This document shows positions 21,162 to 33,014 of a DNA stretch of 64,000 nucleotides, in pieces. The stretch's first letter is position 1, and the number at the start of each line of letters is the position of its first letter. The notes below the pieces were generated by a model, which saw only the letters and a list, made by a program, of their open reading frames with translations, was not told where the DNA came from and did not search any database. Origin of the DNA: Globodera rostochiensis (lineage: Eukaryota; Nematoda; Chromadorea; Rhabditida; Heteroderidae); assembly GCA_018350325.1 (NCBI GenBank), contig JAEVLN010000005.1, positions 320,142 to 384,141 of the forward strand. The letters run 5' to 3'. Both the position numbers and the translations under genes were made by a program.

Positions 21162-21871
21162 CTTAGGGTAATTGTTGCACTTTAATGAATATTTTGTGAA
21201 ATAAAAACTAAAATGCTGAATTTTTAGCCCAAAAAGTGACACTTATCCGCCTGATTCCATTGCTAAACATTTAAAAATCAGTCGCCAAAAAATATATAAA
21301 TGGTAAAACGCTGGCTAAGCGTCTTCGCGGCCGTTTCCCATTCTCTCACAACAAACAGCCATAACTGAACAAGTGGGCCAGACCAGGGGGGACCTGAACC
21401 CCAAAAGAGGCGAGGGTGGTGCGGATCTTCCGCAGAAGCGACTTTCCTTCGCTCAAGTACGAAAGGGCTCCGCCGCTGCGGCGCGTGACGAGCTGCTCCA
21501 TTTTTATATCCGCCAGGTTAGGCGGAAGCACCCAATGCGCCCTCTCTTCAATAAAAACCTGCTTCCGCCTGCCACATGAGTGCTACGCAGTGGGGGCAGT
21601 TTGGGGTACTGCAGGTTGCAGGTCCGAATGTTGGAAGCGGACGCCAAGGCCCCCAGCCGCTTTGACGCGCTTCCAATTTCCGCGCGACCTAAAAAGGTCG
21701 TCAGGGCATCAAAGAAGCCCACCACATAAAGAAACTCAAAGAATTCTAACATTTTTGCTAAATAAGAAGGAAAAAGGGGGTAAACAAAAGGGAAAATGCG
21801 AGCCGAAAGGAGAGCTCGTTGAAATAACGAGTTGGGAATTACCTAACCCGAGGGTCAGAAGCAGAAACAAA
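21162..21871. other. Intergenic with GC-rich patch
   Basis: 21,300-21,740 is GC-richer and has frames on both strands, none with a recognisable domain. A tRNA-like B-box resemblance (GCAGGTCCGAAT) near 21,618 hints at a SINE, but I see no partner A box with confidence. Confidence 0.25.
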
Positions 21872-23710
21872 TACCGTATTTCCTCTTTTAGTAGCCCCCC
21901 CTCTATTTGAAGCCCCCCCCTCTAATTGTAGCCCCCCCTAGAGGGTGATTGAAAAATAGAAGCCCCCCCTCCATTTGAAGCCCCCCCTCCAATTGTAGCC
22001 CCCCTCCATTTGTTGGCCTCCCCAAGCCGTGAGCTTTTAAAATTATCAAGTAGTTACCTCCTACCTACCTGTTTCTATTTTTCGACATACCATTTAGGTA
22101 CTAAAAATTAAGCGTTTATTAATCAAAAATGAGTAACGAAGACGTGAGATTTAAGGCAAGCCGTGGCTGGCTTGAAAAGTTTATATTTCGGCATAACTTT
22201 GGTTTCGAATTCCTACGACTGTTTATCAAAAGCCGCCGATCGAATATGAGAAGAAACTTTGTAGACTTCCCCCCCCCCTTTTGAAAAAAGAAATTTAGTG
22301 TTCAATGTCGAGATAAACTAGTTTCTATAGGTTTTTTTGGTCATAGAATCCGAATCCGACCTCCGTTTCGACCAATTCCGAAGCGCGGACCGGAATTCAA
22401 ACTTTTTTTTTGAAAATGCCATTTTTTCTTAAATTCACCATTTTTGACTCAAAGTTGCTCGTTTGCTTTCTAAGGACGTTTCCCGCCCAATTGATCACGA
22501 TCAACTATCTAATCTATGATTTAGCATTTAGATTTTAATAATTAGCGCTTTAGTGTGTGTTTCTTTTCAAATGGGAAAAATGTCTTTTGAGGTAAAAAGA
22601 ATATAAAATGAAAGGCCGCTGGCGGCCCGCCAATAGCGAGCATGCGGTGATCGGGCTTTTGTTAATAAGGTAGAAATTCCAAAATGGCATTTTCAAAAAA
22701 AAGTTTGAATTCCGGTCCGCTTCGAAATTGGTAGAAACGGAGGTCGAATTCGGATTCTACGACCAGAAATATCTCGACATTGAACACTAAATTTCTTTTT
22801 CAAAAAGGGGGAGGGGAACCATCTAAATAATACCAGTAAATTTTATCAAATTATTATTGTTATGATGTTTTTTTATTATTACAAAAATTTAATTGGTTAA
22901 AATAATATCTTAATAATTTTCAAAAAATACGTTGAGAAATAGAAGCCCCCCCTCCATTTGAAGGCTCCCGGAAAATGCGACACCAGAAAATGCGACACCG
23001 GAAAATCCGACACTAGAAAATGCGACACCAAGCAGAAAATGCGACACCGGAAAAAAATGCGACACCGACAGAAAATGCGACACTGGAAAATGCGACATTA
23101 GGAAAATACGACATTGGAATATGCGACACTAATTTGAAAGAAAATTTTTGAAAATTAAGGAAAACCAATTTTTTAAGTAACACCAAAGCCGGATAGAATA
23201 ACTCGGGGAAAGTTAGAGACTTATGGATTAATTAGGCTTAGACCTAAGCCACCCTAGGCTTAGGCTTAGGCAAAAAATAGTGGACCCGCCCTCTGTCTCT
23301 GCTTGACGTGTTGTTATGGGGTTTTCATCTGTCGTTTGCTGGTGCAGTTGCATTTGGCCCTTAGAACCATTAATAGCCACCGGCAAACTTGCCGATTCGT
23401 GAACGCGCGGGTGCCGATGCGTTTCGTTAGCATTGCGTCGAAATTTATATCTCCCCTGGTCATTATTGCAATTGTTTTATATAAGGATACCAATTACATA
23501 TATTATTTATTAAAAATTAATAGAAAAATAAGTTTTAAAAATTTTTTCAATTTTTAAAAACATTTTCTTGATGTCATTTTCTAGTGTCGTATTTTCTAGT
23601 GTCGCATTTTCCGGGAGTGCCATTTGAAGCCCCCCCTCTAATTGTAGCCCCCCCTCGAGGGGGGGTTGAAAAGTAGAAGCCCCGGGGCTACTAATAGAGG
23701 AAATACGGTA
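21872..23710. mobile_element. Terminal-inverted-repeat element with C-run subterminal repeats
   Basis: The ends are TACCGTATTTCCTCTTTTAG and, inverted, CTAATAGAGGAAATACGGTA. Next to them lie repeated AGCCCCCCCTCTATTTGA and TAATTGTAGCCCCCCCT blocks. The element shares ends with those at 35,816-36,663 and 39,781-40,620. Inside is an inverted pair of about 150 bp (22,275-22,430 against 22,682-22,820) and a nested second element (22,964-23,619). No transposase is seen, so it is non-autonomous. Confidence 0.75.
22964..23619. mobile_element. Nested element with GGAAAATGCGACAC sub-repeat termini and 10-bp target duplication
   Basis: Bracketed by CCATTTGAAG on both sides (22,954-22,963 and 23,620-23,629), a 10-bp direct repeat. 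The left terminus is CTCCCGGAAAATGCGACAC followed by about nine further variants of the 15-bp unit up to 23,130. The right terminus is the inverted form, GTGTCGCATTTTCCGGGAG, preceded by two more units. A target duplication of 9-11 bp suits Mutator-superfamily elements. No coding capacity is supported. Confidence 0.7.
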
Positions 23711-24044
23711 AGCGAAAACAATAGCAAGAATAAGGATAGTTGGGCGCAGCCAGTAGTTGAAAAACTGAAGAAAAGCAGTAAATGCTATTGATAAGGAATT
23801 GATTACGGAACCTTGTAAAAAGAAGTGAATCTGGCCCGAGGTCCAAAAGCTTGCGCTAATTTTTTTGCGCTCGGTTCTTAAAATAAATAAAATTGATTGT
23901 TTTAACCCAAAATTTGACTTGTTTATTCACTGATCACTTCAAAAAAATCTAACATTCGTTTGAAAAATTTATTTTCCAAATCTGATTTTTTGCTCAAATT
24001 TCGGAAATCGGATTTCCGACCATCTCTGGTGACAGTGGGGTTAT
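23711..24044. other. Intergenic, no feature recognised
   Basis: No supported gene or RNA. Confidence 0.3.
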
Positions 24045-24474
24045 AACTACGTATTATGTTCAAAGTAGAACCAGAAGGTGGCGTACGACTAAATCAGTTC
24101 CGATTTTTGAAATCTTTATTCAAAAAAGGAATTTTTCGAATCAGCTCCAATGTTTGATGAAAACAAAAGCTATGGAATAATAACAACTTTTGTTTACCCG
24201 AATTAAACAAACAGTTTAAAACAATAAAATTAAATGATAGTTTATGAGTAATATTAAAAAAATATTGTTAAACAACAGCATTAAATGACTTTTATTTAAA
24301 TAAATAATAGCTGCGATATCTGATGCTTTATCCTTTTTTCTGGTTTTTTGCAAGACAATATAATGTTTTTTTGGAAATGATGCTTTTGTGACCGCCCCCC
24401 CCCCCTCATCCCCGAAAAATTTTTGGAAAACCGCGCGCAAAAAAAAATAATAACAAAAATTGCTAAAAATTCAT
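24045..24474. repeat. 3' flank of copy 6, duplicated at 28,505-28,920
   Basis: The two stretches are nearly identical (TATGTTCAAAGTAGAACCAG through AAAAATTGCTAAAAATTCAT), including a C-run at about 24,395 and 28,845. This shows that copies 6 and 7 were duplicated together with their flank. Small frames on the minus strand here are not genes. Confidence 0.75.
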
Positions 24475-25579
24475 TCAAATAATCCCCGCGTACGATTTGT
24501 CAATTTCCTGAACATTTGAGCCGTCATTTTCTTCATCGGAATGTCCATCGACAGAATTTGGGTGAAATTGCTGTCGTTTAAATTGCTTTTTCCAATTACA
24601 CAAAGTGACTCTTCCAATTTTCAACATTTTGGCAATTTCCTTGTCATTAGTTTTAGAATTTTTGTCCTTAATTTCATAATAACGTTTCATCAATTCCTTT
24701 TGTTCGCTGTGGGGATATTTCGGTGCTGTAAAAGAAATTTAAGTAATTTAAATAAATAATAAATTTGGGGCTACCCGTTTGGCCAAGCTTTCGTTTCCAC
24801 CTGTAAATTGTTTGAAAACTGAGGCCCAACTCTTTTGCGACAGTTTTATCAATTTCATTTTTAAATGAACTTTTGAATCCGGTCCGCTTTAACTCGGCTT
24901 TCATTTGTTCAAATTTCTCTATCAAATGTTTATGATCTTCTTTTTCATATAATACTTTTCGACTTATGCCTAATTCTTTTTTCCATTCATATATTTTTGA
25001 GCGCTTTACTTTTAAATGTTTAGCAATTTTTTCCTCAATTTTAACCCATTCTTTATTCGAATATTTTCTTTTTTGCTTAAATTCGTCTTTCATTGCTTGG
25101 AATTCTTCGATTGTTTTACCTTTTTGCTCATCTTCAGCAATAAGTTCTTCCTCATTTTTGGCATTATCCGAGTGATCAGACTCTGTGAGAGGAGGATTCT
25201 GATCAGTTGAATTGGGTTCAATTTGTCCAGAGTGATCAGACTCTGTGAGAGGAGGATTCTGATCAGTTGAATTGGGTTCAATTGGTCCAGAGTGATCAGA
25301 CTCTGTGAGAGGAGGATTCTGATCAGTTGAATTGGGTTCAATTTGTCCACTTTGGGTGTTCTGTCGGTCGATTTGGTGATGGACATTTTGTGCAAAGTTT
25401 GTTGGCGCCGGCGTTTTTAAATCTTCGGCTTCATCTTTGTCCCACCATTCATCTACGAATAATTCGTCAAATGTTTGCAGTGGCAATTCCTCCAATTCCT
25501 CCAATTGTACGGATTCGGCTTTGTCCAATGAATTTGTTGCGAATAATAAAACCAAAAATAAAAGCCAAAACTCTTCCAT
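24475..25579 (-). CDS. Secreted tri-HTH family protein, copy 6 (three repeats)
   Basis: Exons 24775-25579 and 24475-24725 join across a 49-bp phase-1 intron with the unusual donor GTAGCC and acceptor TTTTACAG; the product is about 351 residues. A signal peptide (MEEFWLLFLVLLFATNSLDKA) is followed by ELPLQTFDELFVDEWWDKDEAEDLKT, then three almost identical acidic repeats (DQNPPLTESDHSG core) and a basic/acidic linker. The HTH units read IYEWKKEL, IYRWKRKL and LCNWKKQF. The tail after the third unit ends NVQEIDKSYAGII, the same tail as copy 7. The usual upstream block is found only at about 26,776, beyond an inserted element. Confidence 0.85.
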
Positions 25580-25880
25580 TTATTTTGGCAAAATAATCTG
25601 AATTAGGGACATTTATATGAATTGTCATAAATGTAATAGTTCGGGGTTTTACGGGGGCGGGACTGTAGGGATCGGGGTTACCTACCCCAAATCGGTCGGG
25701 GTACGGGGTTTCGGATTTTTTTTTTTAATTTTCTAAAATTGATATTTACTAAAAAGGTGAGAGAAAACGCTAAACGAGAGAAAGTTAGAGAAAGAAAGAG
25801 AATTTGTATAATTCTCTCGCACTCTTTATTTATTGTCATACCTCTCGCTTGTTGCAAAGAATGCAACAAAAAGGTTACAT
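25580..25880. other. Short upstream region of copy 6
   Basis: GC-word sequence at 25,640-25,710 (GGGGTTACCTACCCC, ATCGGTCGGGG) followed by GAGAGAAA-rich sequence. No gene; possibly the edge of a word-repeat element. Confidence 0.3.
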
Positions 25881-26620
25881 GAATTTTGCGGATAAGATAT
25901 TTGCGGATTCATTAGAAATTAAAAACCAGCAATTATTTTTTAAATTAACAGCACAAATCAACACTAGCTTTTATTTTCACTTAATATGTTAATTACCAAC
26001 AAATAATGAAATGAGAAATCAAATCAAATCGGAAATTATAGTGAAGTACGAGAACCCATGTTTCCGCCAAACACATGGGATGTCCATGATTCTGTTGTGA
26101 ACAATCTTGCCAGAAGCAATAACGCCATGGAAGGGTGGCATCGACAATTCAGGCAGCGTTTCCTTAAAGAGCACCCTCCGTCTTCTAAGTATTTTGTTAG
26201 ACAATTTAAATGCTAGCAGTTTTTCATTAGGCTTATAATTGAAATTTGAAATGAAAGAAGAGGAAGAATTGATGCAGAATAAACTTCGCCCTTATCTCAT
26301 TGATCGAACGCGCGGAATTGCGGAACAACCTAGGCTTAAGAAATATATAAATAATGATATCGCACTTAGGGATTTGGTGATGGTGTTTGACAATCAACCA
26401 CAGAATGTCCGCGATTACATTCATCATCTTAACGCCATTCAATATCGACTTTCAAAGAGTGGCATTGAAGATTTGATTTGCATTATTGGTAATTAACGTA
26501 TTAAGTGAAAATAAAGCTAATGTAATGATTTGTGCTGTTAATTTAAAAAATAATTGTTGGTTTTTAATTTTTAATGAATCCGCAAATTTCTTGTCCGCAA
26601 ATTTCTTATCTGCAAAATTC
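25881..26620 (+). mobile_element. Internally deleted MULE-like element with long inverted termini
   Basis: The left terminus (25,881-25,995) and right terminus (26,485-26,620) are inverted copies over about 115 bp, starting GAATTTTGCGGATAAGATA on the left and GAATTTTGCAGATAAGAAA on the inverted right end. The right end has an extra tandem AAGAAATTTGCGGAC unit. The interior keeps only the 3' part of a transposase frame. I could not confirm a target duplication. It sits between the copy 6 coding region and its conserved upstream block. Confidence 0.7.
26050..26496 (+). pseudogene. MULE-type transposase C-terminal remnant
   Basis: One frame at about 26,050-26,212 reads FPPNTWDVHDSVVNNLARSN followed by NAMEGWHRQF, which matches the conserved Asn-Asn-x-x-Glu-x-x-His (catalytic Glu) region of MULE-type DDE transposases. 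It ends at a stop at 26,211. A second frame, 26,240-26,496 (EEEELMQNKLRPYL onward), looks like the following last exon. The N-terminal two thirds, with both catalytic Asp residues, are missing, so it cannot encode an active enzyme. Confidence 0.6.
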
Positions 26621-26734
26621 AAAACACCCAACAAAAATTAAAATACAAAATATTCCATTTACAATAAATATAATAAAATATTAGCTTTGAATAAATGATT
26701 GAAAGTAATAAATGACAGCCCTTAAAATTGAAAT

Positions 26735-26900
26735 TGCCATTCATATAAATTATATTCTTTTATAATTATGTCATTCAAATCAATATTCATGACATGACGA
26801 TCGATTGCGAATATACAAATAAAAAAATATTTGAAAATAATTTAAAATTCGTCCTGGAGTAAAAGTAACATTTCCGCTTCTGTACAACTTTGTCGAAGCA
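26735..26900 (-). promoter_or_regulatory. Displaced upstream block of copy 6
   Basis: 26,776-26,800 (CAAATCAATATTCATGACAT) and 26,860-26,880 (AAGTAACATTTCCGCTTCTG) match words upstream of copies 3 and 7. They lie about 1.2 kb from the copy 6 start instead of about 0.3 kb, with the 740-bp element in between. Confidence 0.4.
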
Positions 26901-28504
26901 TTGTGTGATTTTATTAAATAAATGATGAATCATTAAACTGAATTAATTTAGTTTGACAAATTAAACAAACCTTTGGTTACTCTAAAAATATGTAATGCCC
27001 GGACCAGATAATCCGGGATAAAATACTCGGAACCGAATCGGCATTTTAGAAAAAAATTAAATTTAAGATGCTAAATTTTATTTGATTTAATCTCAAACAA
27101 AAATATATTTAACATAACACAAAATGCAATGCGGAAAAATCGATCAAGAGTAAAATAAGCAATATATCAATAAAGCACAAAACCACACGTTCGAGGGTCA
27201 CGGTCTCGGTTCTTGAGTCGAGAAATTTATCGGTTTTTTGGGTCTCGGTCTCGGGTTTCACAAAATTAATAAAAATTATTTGATATTTCAAAGCATTGTG
27301 AATACTGATTTATCTGTTGCTAGCGATTTATCTACAGAGATTTATCTGTTGCTAGCGCCGCATTTCGATCAAGATTGTGGCAAATAAATTTCAATCGGAT
27401 TTGTTTTCGAACACGGTCATATGATCGAGGCCAAAATCACCAGGTTTTGTCAAAAAATTTCTACCGATTAAAAACCGCTTTCTAAATTTAATTTTCTATT
27501 AACAAATTCGTAATCAGTTCATCAAATAACTTATCTTTTCGGCTACCGGTCCGAACCCCCCCCCCCCCCCCCATCAGAATAGGGCCAAGATACACCTTAA
27601 AATCTTGGCCCTACTACTTCCCTTCCCAAATTCCCAATTCTCTTGTAAAGAATGAAATTATCGACGGAGGCGGACGACATACGAAACATTTTCTAATCCA
27701 AAATTTGTTGTTAGAAAATATCATCATTTTTCCCATTTTATGCGTCACTCCCGCTAGGCAAAGGCAGGTTTCTTCATTTAATTTCAAAATTAATTATATA
27801 GATAAATCTCAAACTTTTGGCTGTGTCGCTTTGTCCAAGATGCGACATTTTACTAATTAAAGTCTTGAAAAAAGGTCAGGCGCTTAAAACAGAAAATCGA
27901 TTTAACATTTAAACATTTGAATTTTTATTTTGATTTATTGTTTACAAAAAAAATAAGCTTTAATTTAAAAAGGTCGCTCAGCATTTCGATTTTGCCCACT
28001 CCTGATGGCTTATATTTGACGAACATTGGCAGGTGGAAAATGAATCGGCTCAAGCAAATAATTCGACCGATTGAGCAATCTTTTGCCACGTTGAAGCAAA
28101 TTATGAGGGTGGTACGACATTTCGTCAATGCTTTTGTCAAAAAGTTTGGAAAAAAGAGTTTCTAGAGGTTTAGAGTGCTTGAATTTGATCTTATTTCGAA
28201 CTAATTCGAATCCCGGAGTCTTTTTTGCTCAAAATCATTTGGAAAAAACATGAATTTTGCTCATTATGGAAACATCATCCACTTTAGTGCGTCCAACACA
28301 GCACACTTTTGGCGTCAGTTTCAGCCAGAACCAGACGACTGGTGACCGGGCTGAGCAGCGACGGCTCCATTGGCTTCCTCTCCATCACCTCCGGGCTTAA
28401 ATAAAGTGTGCTTTATTTTTTCATGCCTTAAATTTTTCAAAAATTGTAAGAATCATTAAAAAGGTATTCACACCAATAGAATAGTACACACAGTTCAACC
28501 ACTA
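26901..28504. other. Mostly non-coding interval
   Basis: Contains a GGTCTCGG/CTCGAG-word patch at 27,180-27,260, a C-run at 27,545-27,572, and possible remnant coding stretches on the plus strand at 27,985-28,165 (TPDGLYLTNIGRWKMNRL) and 28,270-28,350 (FSASNTAHFWRQFQPE). I recognise neither and could not join them with consistent phases. Confidence 0.3.
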
Positions 28505-28920
28505 AGCCTATTATGTTCAAAGTAGAACCAGGGGGTGGGTTGCGAATAAATCAGTTCCGATTTTTGAAATCTTAATAGAAAGGAATTTTTCGAATCAGCT
28601 CCAATGTTTGATGAAAACAAAAGCTAATGGAATAATAACAACTTTTGTTTACCCGAATTAAACAAACAGTTTAAAACAATAAAATTAAATGATAGTTTAT
28701 GAGTAATATTAAAAAAAAATTGTTAAACAACAGAATTAAATGACTATATAACAATAATAGCTGCGATATCTGATGCTTCAGCAGCTTTTTCTGGTTTTTT
28801 GCAAGACAATATAATGTTTTTTTGGAAATGATGCTTTTGTGACCGCCCCCCCCCCCCTCATCCCCGAAAAATTTTTGGAAAATCGCGCGCAAATAATAAC
28901 AAAAATTGCTAAAAATTCAT

Positions 28921-29831
28921 TCAAATAATCCCCGCGTACGATTTGTCAATTTCCTGAACATTTGAGCCGGAATTTTCTTCAACGGAATGTCCATCGACAG
29001 AATTTGGATTAAATTGCTTTTTCCAATTACACAAAGTGTGTCTCCCAATTTTCAACATTTTGGCAATGTCCTCGTCTCTAATTTTAGGATTTTGGTCCTT
29101 AATTGCATAATAACGCTTCATCAATTTCTTTTGTTCGCTGTGGGGGTATTTATTTGGTTCTGTAAAGAATTTAAGTCATTAAATAAATAGGGCTCAAAAT
29201 ACTCACTGGTTTGGCCAAGTTCTTTTTTCCAATTGTAAATTGTTTGAAAACAGAAGCCCAACTCTTTCGCGACAGTTTTATCAATTTCTTGCTTATAAGA
29301 GTTTTTGAATCCGTCCCGCATTAACTCGGCTTTCATCTGATCAAATTTCTCTACCAAATGTTTACGTTCTTCTTTTTCTTTTAACACTTTTTGACTTAGG
29401 TCAAATTCTTTTTTCCATTCATATATTTTTAAGCGCTTTACTTTTAAATGTTTAGCTATTTTTTCCTCAATTTTAACCCATTCTTTATTCGAATATTTTC
29501 CTTTTTGCTTAAATTCGTCTTTCATTGCGTTGAATTTTTCGATTATTTTACATTTTTGCTCATCTTCAGCAATATTTTCGCTTGAATTAGTATTATCAGA
29601 GTGATCAGACTCTCTGAGAGGAGGATTCTGATCAGTTGAATTGGGTTCAATTTGTCCAGAGTTTGTTGGCGGCGTTTTCAAATCTTCGGCTTCATCTTTG
29701 TCCCACCATTCATCTACGAATAATTCGTCAAATGTTTGCAGTGGCAATTCCTCCAATTGTACGGATTCGGCTTTGTCCAATGAATTTGTTGCAAAGAATG
29801 AGACCAAAATTAATATCCAAAAATTTTCCAT
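28921..29831 (-). CDS. Secreted tri-HTH family protein, copy 7 (one repeat)
   Basis: Exons 29207-29831 and 28921-29159 join across a 47-bp phase-1 intron (GTGAGT...TTTACAG), giving about 287 residues. A signal peptide (MENFWILILVSFFATNS) and ELPLQTFDELFVDEWWDKDE precede a single acidic repeat with DQNPPLRESDHS. The HTH units read IYEWKKEF, IYNWKKEL and LCNWKKQF. It lacks the KRQQFH stretch after the third unit but keeps the NVQEIDKSYAGII tail shared with copy 6. Copies 6 and 7, with their 3' flanks, form a duplicated pair differing mainly in repeat number. Confidence 0.85.
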
Positions 29832-30200
29832 TATTGGGCAAATTATCCTCTGAATTTAGAGGCATTATATGATTTTATAATTATCAAAATTCGATGTGGA
29901 AGATTTGTTAATTATTTTTGTCTTAAAGATTTTCTCGCAAAAATTACGGGGTAAAAATCGTTTAAGATGTTTAGACAGAAGGGATGGTAGCCGATGCCTT
30001 CAAAAAATTGGGGAAATCAGAAAACATTTCCTAGCCCTCCAAATGTTTCAAAATCGGAATTTCTACGCCTAAAATAAATATTATTAAGCAAAATTATTAA
30101 ATGATAGCCCACTGAAATGGGCAATCATATTGTTTAAACCGGGACCAAATCAATATTATTGACATCTCATAAACATTAAATTCTTACAAACAATGACAAT
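29832..30200 (-). promoter_or_regulatory. Upstream region of copy 7 with conserved block
   Basis: 30,137-30,172 reads AAACCGGGACCAAATCAATA followed by TTATTGACATCTC, the clearest plus-strand version of the block shared upstream of family members, about 310 bp from the start codon. No other signal is assigned. Confidence 0.45.
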
Positions 30201-30703
30201 TTTAAAAAATGGCGATCAATTGTAATATTATAATATCTTCATTTATAAAAAATCGAGAATTGGTTAAAAATAAAAATCTGAGAACTTTGCTCATACAAAA
30301 CCCCATTTTTAGCTTTATTTGGAACTCCTAGATGAGTTTTTACACTGTCTTTTTTGCCCTATTTTGGCTTTTTGTCAATGACCCGCCGGGAGATCAGTTT
30401 TGGTCAGAAATGATCGCTTTTTTTTGTTAAAATTTTTGGTAATTTTTTTTGCCTAGGGTGTTTTGTTCATATTTTAATAATTCGTGCCTATTTAGGCGCA
30501 TATTTTTTGTAATTTTTTTGCTCAAAAGTAGCAGCTAAATTTATATTTTTCCAATTTTATTTGCCAAGCTATGAAATATACACTAGTTTCTTGCTGGTTT
30601 ACTTTCGGAAGATCGCGGAGGCCAAGGCCGTGGCGGCGCGCATGGCTTCTTGCACGCTCATCATCACTACCACATGCGCAAAAACGGCCATTTACATCAC
30701 CAC
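30201..30703. other. Intergenic flank of the MULE
   Basis: AT-rich up to 30,590, then GC-richer. The GC-rich part continues beyond the MULE at 33,026, so the element may have split an older sequence. No domain is recognised across the rejoined flanks. Confidence 0.3.
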
Positions 30704-30714
30704 CGGGGAGCTGC

Positions 30715-33014
30715 GAAGCGGGCCACTACCGTCCCGCCACTACCGTCCCGGCCACTACCGTCCCGCCACTACCGTCCCGAGCCACTACCGTCCCGGGCCA
30801 CTACCGTCCCGGCCACTACCGTCCCAACCAATTTTTTTTGAAACGCAAAATGTGATCAATAGAAAGTAAAATTACATTTCGACATTTTAGAATTTTTACA
30901 TCTTTTAAGCTTCTAACTGCTTTTGAATAGTTTTTTGCATAGTTTCTTTTTCTATGTTTATAAAAGTGACATTGTTCAGTTTATACACTTTTTCATCAAA
31001 TTGGTTTTAGCGTAAACAATGGAAAATCAAGAAATAAATTGCAGGAAAAATAAGAAAAAACTTGAACATGTGGGATTCTTGTACATCTTCCACAAGTTAA
31101 ACGCCGACGGAGATGTCAAATTTTGGCGCTGTGAACATCAACACGGTGATGTCAAATGCAGAGGCCACGTGCACACATCACTGAACGACGTCGTCCTGAA
31201 GACTGTTGGGGAGCATAACTGCCAACATAGCGCAGCAAATGTCGCCAAACAGCAAATCGTTACGGGAATCAAAAGACGGGCAGCAGAAACAATGGAAACT
31301 CCTGCGGCAATCAGAGCCCACGCAATTCAACAAATTCCAACGCCAGTCCTGGCAAATCTACCGACCAAAAACGCCACCAAAAAAGTAAGTAGCCAAAAAT
31401 GCAATTTCACCAGATGTTTTTTTGGTTTAGTTGGTGAAAAGGGTCCGTCACGAGATCGATGCGCCACCGCCTGTGCCGGCAAGCATTGAACAACTTGTAA
31501 TCCCGGAAGACTACAGGATCTACAAAAGATCTGCCACTGCGCAGGAGCCGTTTCTGCTGGCAGATTCGGGAATATATAACGAGGCGGGACGTGAAGGACA
31601 AGAAAGGTTTCTTTTTTTAAATTTAACATTTCTTTTTTTAAATTTAACAATTAACATCTTCAATTATAGGATCCTGATTTTTGGTCGACAGTCGTTTCGC
31701 GACTGGGCATCTGAAATGAAGACCATCTACTGCGACGGCACATTCGCCATAACGCCGACTCCATTCACGCAGGTCTACGTCATTCTGGCACGGTTAGTTA
31801 ATCCCAATTTGTAAATGCAAAAAAAAAATTGTAGGCGTGACAAATGGGTGTTCCCGGTCTGCCACTGTTTGCTAACGGCGAAGACACAAGCGACATACGA
31901 GCGTATGTTCGACCTGCTGCACCAGTGTTGGCCAATGTTCAAACCGCACGCTGCGGCCATCGACTTCGAGCAGGCCATGGTTGGCGCTCTGCAGGCAAAG
32001 CACTCGCAGTGCGACGTCAACTTCTGCCTCTTCCACCTCGTCAGAAATATGAAAAAACGGATAGCCGAACAAGGGCTCACCCACGTAAGTATAAATATGG
32101 ACAAAAATAGGAGACGAATCGCTTCAAAATTAAGCTATACAACACGGACGCGTCGTTTTCGCAGGCCGCCCGCATGATCACGTCGCTGGCTTTCTTACCA
32201 GTAGCTGATCTGAACCCAGCACTGGCCGCTCTTGAAGATTTTCTGCCCGAAACTCTTAATGGAGTGCTCGACTGGTTGGTTAAATTTTTTGTCATACAAC
32301 ATGATCAACTACAGGTTCGTAATCAATTACATCGGGCGGCTGCGTCAAAACAATACCCGTGCGCGCCCACTGTTCCAACCTGATCGGTGGAGTGTACACC
32401 AACGCACACTTGACGGAACTGACAGAACCAACAATTACGCGGAGTCCTACCATCGCACATTGCAACACGCAATGGCCACACGCACCCCAAGATCTGGTCC
32501 TTCATCGACAAGTTGCGCGAACAGCAGAAAATGGTCGACGTCAACATGGAGCACTTTATCGCCGGCAATTCTCCTCCGCCAAAAGCAAAGAAGTTCCGCG
32601 ACGCTGATAGGAGGATTCTGTCAATCCTTCAGCGGTACTTAAACGCAAAAGCGGCGCTGCCTCAACTTCAAGACGATCATCAGTACATCCAGAACCAAAT
32701 AACCCCTCATTTGATTATTGAAGTCCTTAGGGGAATTTCCAGCAATTACCACATGAATTCTTAAATTAATTTGTTTTGTTAGATTTGTTATTTGTTCTAC
32801 AATTGCTTCATCACCTGATAAAAAAAATTGTGTTGAGACTTAGTTTTTTAAATTAAGACACAGTTGAAAATTTTCGTTTCAAAAAAAATTGGTTGGGACG
32901 GTAGTGGCCGGGACGGTAGTGGCCCGGGACGGTAGTGGCCCGGGACGGTAGTGGCCCGGGACGGTAGTGGCGGGACGGTAGTGGCCGGGTGGCGGGACGG
33001 TAATGACCCCTACT
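30715..33014 (+). mobile_element. MULE (Mutator-like) transposon with tandem-unit termini
   Basis: Flanked by an 11-bp direct repeat, CGGGGAGCTGC (30,704-30,714 and 33,015-33,025), as expected for Mutator-superfamily target duplication. The left terminus (30,715-30,830) is an array of CCACTACCGTCCCGG units of 14-16 bp; the right terminus (32,890-33,005) is the inverted array of GGGACGGTAGTGGCC units. Both arrays end inward at the words AATTTTTTTTGAAACG and CGTTTCAAAAAAAATT. The interior encodes one spliced transposase. It is about 2.3 kb and structurally complete, although the gene has a frameshift. Confidence 0.88.
31019..32764 (+). CDS. MULE transposase with FLYWCH zinc finger (one frameshift)
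   Basis: Exons 31019-31384, 31431-31606, 31670-31792, 31835-32084, 32165-32274 and 32315-32764 have matching phases and GT-AG introns of 38-80 bp. Residues about 18-70 form a FLYWCH finger ([25 protein letters not shown]). The DDE domain shows the first Asp in YCDGTF, the second in IDFEQAM, the [11 protein letters not shown] motif, and the catalytic Glu in TNNYAES. At about 32,472-32,480 the frame shifts by one base between the NNYAES region and the [11 protein letters not shown] region; it is either an inactivating indel or a sequence error. It would cut and paste the flanking element. Confidence 0.82.

Noticed and set aside
15785..23270. Nematode telomere repeat (TTAGGC) at the GGCTTAGG words
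   Set aside because: The words are isolated and inverted and are not arranged as a tandem TTAGGC array.
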